From the NCBI GenBank assembly GCA_964390905.1, contig CAYMLO010000034.1, positions 4,791-68,790 on the forward strand: a stretch of DNA of 64,000 bases, written 5' to 3'. The position numbers and the translations under genes were made by a program. Below, in pieces: positions 61,030 to 64,000 of this stretch; position 1 is the first letter of the stretch; each line of letters begins with the position of its first letter. Origin of the DNA: JAFGLZ01 sp964390905. GTDB taxonomy: Bacteria > Planctomycetota > Phycisphaerae > UBA1845 > JAFGLZ01. The notes beneath the pieces were generated by a model, which saw nothing but the letters and a program-made list of their open reading frames with translations, did not search any database and was not told the DNA's origin.

Positions 61030-61781
61030 CCTCGCGAGAGTCGCCAGGCCGATCTTCCGATCCGCCGGCCCGGGGTCCGTCGGCACGTCCGCGACCTTCG
61101 GCGTTGTTCCTGGACTTCTACGGTACGTTGACCTCATTGGCCCGCGAGACCGTCGAGGGGATCTGTGCACGGGTCATGGCCGACGTGGGCGTGGACGGGG
61201 AGGCGGCAGATCTGGCGGCGGCCTGGGGCCGGCGGTTCTTCCAGTTGATCGAACGGTCCAACCTTGATGAGTTTCGGACGTTGTATGCGTGCGAGCGCGA
61301 CTCGCTCATCGACCTGCTGGCCGAGATCGGGCATCCGCTGGACGGCGATCCGATCCGTGCCGCCGACGACTACGTGAGGCCCATGCGGGACTACCTCCGT
61401 CGCCCGCACCTCCACGACGACGTGCACGAGGTCCTGGGGCAACTCGACGTGCCGATTTGTCTGGTCACCAACGCCGACCGCAACGACGTGATGGCCGCCA
61501 TCGACCATTACGGTCTGGACTTCGACGAGGTGGTGACCAGTGAGGAAGCGCGCTGCTACAAACCCGACGGCGGCATCTTCGAGTTGGCGTTGGCGCGAAC
61601 CGGCTGGTCGCGCGACCAGGTCGTCCACGCCGGCGACTCCCGCCACAGCGACGTCGACGGCGCCAACCGGGCCGGCATCACCAGCGCCCTGATCGACCGG
61701 GCCGGTCGGATCAGCGACGTCGGCCAGGCCGTCCCCGACCACACCTTCACCGACCTCCGCGGACTGCTGACGCTCTTCTGA
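61026..61781 (+). CDS. HAD-superfamily hydrolase
   Basis: A 251-residue HAD phosphatase. Motif I is FLDFYGTLTS; the usual D-x-D has Asp-Phe-Tyr, so the second Asp is replaced by Tyr, as in some haloacid-dehalogenase-type members. Motif II is CLVTNAD, motif III lysine KPDGGIFE, and motif IV HAGDSRHSDVDGA. A helical cap lies between. The ATG overlaps the enolase-like stop as ATGA, so they are made together. It might dephosphorylate or dehalogenate a catabolic intermediate. Confidence 0.88.
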   Translation: MTSRESPGRSSDPPARGPSARPRPSALFLDFYGTLTSLARETVEGICARVMADVGVDGEAADLAAAWGRRFFQLIERSNLDEFRTLYACERDSLIDLLAEIGHPLDGDPIRAADDYVRPMRDYLRRPHLHDDVHEVLGQLDVPICLVTNADRNDVMAAIDHYGLDFDEVVTSEEARCYKPDGGIFELALARTGWSRDQVVHAGDSRHSDVDGANRAGITSALIDRAGRISDVGQAVPDHTFTDLRGLLTLF

Positions 61782-61827
61782 AGTGGGCGTGACAGGTCGT
61801 CCGCTCTCGATAGCAACTCGTAGGCGG

Positions 61828-61919
61828 GGAAGAAAGGGGTCAGGCATCTTTCGCCTGGGACACGACTCTCGCAAGATCGGTTCAGTGTCGCGGCGAAAGC
61901 AGCCAGACCCCTTTCTTCC
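61828..61919. repeat. REP-like palindromic element, copy 1
   Basis: Perfect 14-base terminal inverted repeats: GGAAGAAAGGGGTC (61828-61841) and GACCCCTTTCTTCC (61906-61919). A secondary pairing TTTCGCC (61849-61855) / GGCGAAA (61892-61898) lies inside. The 'AAAGGGGTCAGGC' motif is like REP/MITE elements linked to REP-associated tyrosine transposases. No transposase is present. Confidence 0.75.
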
Positions 61920-61933
61920 CTTCCGAGATGCTC

Positions 61934-62686
61934 CTACGGCCGGCTTGCGATGGCGTGAGCGAGGGGATTGACGATGGACGGAATCACGTGGTCGGTGGCC
62001 AGGCGACCGGCGTGCTCGCAGAGATCGTCGTAGGCGGCCATCAGGTCGCTTCCCTCCCCGGTTCCCCAGTACCGCCGAACGTTCAGGCTGACGGTCAGCG
62101 GCCTGGGCTCGTATTGGCCCTTGCTGGCCTCGTAGGTGGTGCTTCGGCTTCGCAGCTCGACGTAGGCCTGTAGCTCGCAGTCGGGCGTCAGGGCGATGCC
62201 GACGCAGGGCTGGCACTCGATCACGTGCGTCGCGTGATCGCCGGCCAGCAGCGACGTAAAGGGATGGTCCCCGAGCAACGTCTCGGACACGAGTTGGTCG
62301 TGGTTGCCCCCGTAGTCCAGATCGAACTCGTAGACCAGCTCGAGCCGGTCGGTGTCGAGGTCGCTCAGCGTCAGGTGGTAGGGCGCGTGCTCGAGCACGA
62401 CCGCGGCCAGTTGGCGCGGCCGGTCCATGTCCGGCGGGTTGACGTCCCCGAAGCGCAAGCAAGTCCCGTCCAGACGAAGCCACATGTGGCTGGGCAGTTC
62501 GGGATTCTCCTCGAGCGTCAGGCCCCCGCTGCGCCGATGCCGCAGTCGATCCATGCTCGGAAACGCACGGCGAACCCGCTCGAAGAAGGGCAGCACGGTC
62601 TCGCGGTTGTCGGGCAGCTTGAGCTTCAGATGCAGCCGAACGCCCACAGAGAACTCATCGCAGATCGCCCCGAAGTAGGTGCTCAT
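61934..62686 (-). CDS. Conserved hypothetical protein (planctomycete type)
   Basis: A 250-residue protein starting MSTYFGAICDEFSVGVRLHLKLKLP with GGAG nine bases before ATG 62686. Features: FFERVRRAFPSMDRLRHRR, a conserved-looking DLDTDRLELVYEFDLDYGGNHD is represented by its 'ELVYEFDLDYGGN' core, and ECQPCVGIALTPDC with a CxxC-like pair ... C. I have the impression this is a widespread planctomycete family without known role. It has no signal peptide. It is bracketed by two REP-like elements at 15 and 21 bases from its ends. Confidence 0.72.
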   Translation of the reverse strand: MSTYFGAICDEFSVGVRLHLKLKLPDNRETVLPFFERVRRAFPSMDRLRHRRSGGLTLEENPELPSHMWLRLDGTCLRFGDVNPPDMDRPRQLAAVVLEHAPYHLTLSDLDTDRLELVYEFDLDYGGNHDQLVSETLLGDHPFTSLLAGDHATHVIECQPCVGIALTPDCELQAYVELRSRSTTYEASKGQYEPRPLTVSLNVRRYWGTGEGSDLMAAYDDLCEHAGRLATDHVIPSIVNPLAHAIASRP

Positions 62687-62706
62687 CCAGACTACTCCAC
62701 AGGAAA

Positions 62707-62798
62707 GGTTCAGAAAGGGAACAGGCACCCCGTCGTCACGTGGTCTTTCCTCGAAAAACCGTGCGTATCCGGCTCGGAGCCAGTCCCCTTTTTGAACC
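62707..62798. repeat. REP-like palindromic element, copy 2
   Basis: Terminal inverted repeats of 19 bases, 62707-62725 and 62780-62798, match at 16 positions. They read GGTTCAGAAAGGGAACAGG and, reverse-complemented, GGTTCAAAAAGGGGACTGG. The AAAGGG(G)...CAGG core matches copy 1. Total length 92 bases, the same as copy 1. It lies in the 5' region of the hypothetical gene. Confidence 0.65.
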
Positions 62799-62889
62799 AG
62801 GCCGAAAAGGACACGCTCGCCACCGATCGATTATGATCATCGGCCCCGGCGGGTTCAAGATCCGGCGCCACGCGATTCGCGGCAGATCC

Positions 62890-63768
62890 CTATTGGGCGA
62901 CACCGGGGGACCGATCGGGCTCGAGTCCCCCGCTCAAGAGGATCCAGGCACACAGCGCTCCCAGCGGGACCCAGGCGAGCACGCCGAGATACTGAACGAA
63001 CACGAAGCTGGGTCCGCCGGAGAACAACAGCCCGGTCATCGACACGCCGATGGCGTTCGTCGCCGCGTGGGCGAGGCTGGCCGCCCAGACACTTCCCGTC
63101 CTGAGCCGAAGCCAGCCGAATATGATCGATAGCATGACCGTGCAGACCGGAAACACCAGTGCTCCGAGCAGCGGATGGTCCGGGTAGTTGTATCCCCGCA
63201 GGTTGACCGGATAGTGCCACACGCCCCAGATCAGGCCGGTTACGACCGCAGCCAGCGCCGGACGATGTGCCAGCAGCCGGATTTGGAGATATCCCCGCCA
63301 CCCGAACTCCTCTCCCCACAGGATCGGGGTGGCCACCAGCGCGGTCAGCATCAGTTGCAGGGACACCATGGTCAGCATCGTGAGCGGGGGCAGGGGGGGG
63401 ACGTCCGCACCGGGGGAGAGGGCCTGCAGTCCCCGCTGCAGCGAGAGATCCGGTTGGCTGATCCCCAGGACGACGGCCAGGCCGACGATGACGGCCGTCA
63501 CGGCCAGCGGCAGCAACCAGGCACACAGGTAGTACGGCCACTGCTGGAGATTGAGCCGGAGCCCAGCGTCGGCGAACCCCTCGCGGGTGATCCATTTGCG
63601 GACGACCAGGGCTGCGATGGCCGGTGCGAAGGCCCCCGGCAACAGCGCAAGCTGAAACAGCGGGTGGTGCGGCGATAATCCGATCAGAAACGGGATCTCC
63701 CACAGGGCCCACGCCAGGCCAAAGGCGATGACGAGGAAGGAGACGATTCCCTTCGTCTTGGTGTCCAT
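62890..63768 (-). CDS. CPBP family intramembrane metalloprotease
   Basis: A 292-residue polytopic protein of the CAAX-protease/bacteriocin-processing (CPBP, Rce1-like) family with about eight membrane helices. Motif 1, EExxxR, is GEEFGWRGYL. Motif 2 ends in GLIWGVWHYP with the histidine. Motif 3 is LAHAATNA with His and Asn. Start uncertain: ATG 63768 (MDTKTKG) is preferred since the first helix follows directly; ATG 63789 and GTG 63822 are alternatives, none with a ribosome-binding site. Substrate unknown. Confidence 0.88.
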   Translation of the reverse strand: MDTKTKGIVSFLVIAFGLAWALWEIPFLIGLSPHHPLFQLALLPGAFAPAIAALVVRKWITREGFADAGLRLNLQQWPYYLCAWLLPLAVTAVIVGLAVVLGISQPDLSLQRGLQALSPGADVPPLPPLTMLTMVSLQLMLTALVATPILWGEEFGWRGYLQIRLLAHRPALAAVVTGLIWGVWHYPVNLRGYNYPDHPLLGALVFPVCTVMLSIIFGWLRLRTGSVWAASLAHAATNAIGVSMTGLLFSGGPSFVFVQYLGVLAWVPLGALCAWILLSGGLEPDRSPGVAQ

Positions 63769-63851
63769 TCGGGCGGATCGGTTCGGCATACTACGGCTGG
63801 GCAACGCATTCGCCCCTATCACGATCGCCGGTCAGACGCGCGGACGGAGGC

Positions 63852-64000
63852 CTAGGCTCCGCGGGCGTCGGCGACGGCTTTGAGGAACGCGGCTGCGTTT
63901 GCGGTCAGCGTGGCGTAGTCGCGGTCGGCGACGGCCTGCTTCGTGACCATCGCGCTGCCCACGCCCACGCAGACCGCGCCTGCCTTGATGAAATCGCCCG
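63852..64000 (-). CDS. eda: 2-dehydro-3-deoxyphosphogluconate (KDPG/KHG) aldolase, 3' part
   Basis: Only the last 48 codons are in the window. They read GDFIKAGAVCVGVGSAMVTK and then a helical tail (AAAFLKAVADARGA) before TAG. The phosphate-binding glycine pattern of KDPG/KHG aldolases is clear. The enzyme splits 2-keto-3-deoxy-6-phospho-sugars into pyruvate and an aldehyde. Its nearness to the sugar importer and the enolase-like gene fits sugar-acid breakdown. It is incomplete at the 5' side because of the window edge. Confidence 0.75.
   Translation of the reverse strand, partial: GDFIKAGAVCVGVGSAMVTKQAVADRDYATLTANAAAFLKAVADARGA

Noticed and set aside
1..64000. CRISPR arrays, rRNA genes, prophage or complete insertion sequences
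   Set aside because: No regularly spaced direct repeats, rRNA-like stretches, phage structural genes or transposase frames were seen.

Overview
This window looks like chromosomal DNA of a Gram-negative planctomycete (Planctomycetota; finer placement is not possible from the sequence alone). The DNA is GC-rich. Several genes belong to families that are abundant in that phylum: secreted DUF4838 and DUF6067 glycosidase-like proteins, a DUF6807/PmoA-like protein, a PEP-CTERM protein, a short MJ0042-type zinc-finger protein, a DUF58 + BatA pair and FG-GAP proteins. KdsA, KdtA/WaaA, LptB and an LpxL-type acyltransferase, scattered over the window, imply a lipopolysaccharide outer membrane. Family names are pattern recognition from the translated sequences; no database search was run.

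Layout. 1-343: 3' end of a possible HNH-type defence nuclease. 461-4772: SDR oxidoreductase, Tat-exported GH127-like enzyme, PEP-CTERM beta-propeller. 5158-7925: dehydrogenase, methyltransferase and sulfotransferase in a row. 7985-11236: large secreted GH2 enzyme. 11598-16888: YdjY protein, endonuclease III divergent from an orphan DNA methyltransferase, FG-GAP protein, two-domain ThiE; two related palindromic elements lie here. 17044-19070: waaA and a hicAB module. 19185-28644: three very large secreted polysaccharide-processing proteins in one apparent operon. 29041-34871: dapB, two tandem DUF4097 lipoproteins, a URO-D family protein and a DUF6807 protein. 35339-39928: zinc-finger and membrane proteins, lptB, a gap with DnaA-box-like sites, lipid kinase and kdsA. 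39964-46016: two paralogous secreted helical proteins, rsmD, DUF58 and BatA-like proteins. 46097-50509: lipoprotein esterase, small genes including a toxin/antitoxin-like pair, tRNA-Ser and queA. 50656-64000: LpxL-type acyltransferase, a ribose-type ABC importer split by two unrelated genes, an enolase-superfamily protein without its catalytic lysines coupled to a HAD phosphatase, a conserved hypothetical gene between two REP-like palindromes, a CPBP protease and the end of a KDPG-type aldolase.

How it fits together. Much of the window serves outside-the-cell breakdown of complex, probably acidic or sulfated, glycans (GH127-like, GH2, DUF4838, DUF6067, heparinase-like lyase) and uptake and catabolism of the products (ABC importer, enolase-like protein, HAD hydrolase, aldolase). 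The rest is cell-envelope biogenesis and housekeeping. Several genes (hicA, the lpxL-like gene, rbsA-like gene) have a -10-like hexamer only 6-7 bases before the start codon, suggesting leaderless transcripts. At least six palindromic elements of four sequence types occupy intergenic spaces.
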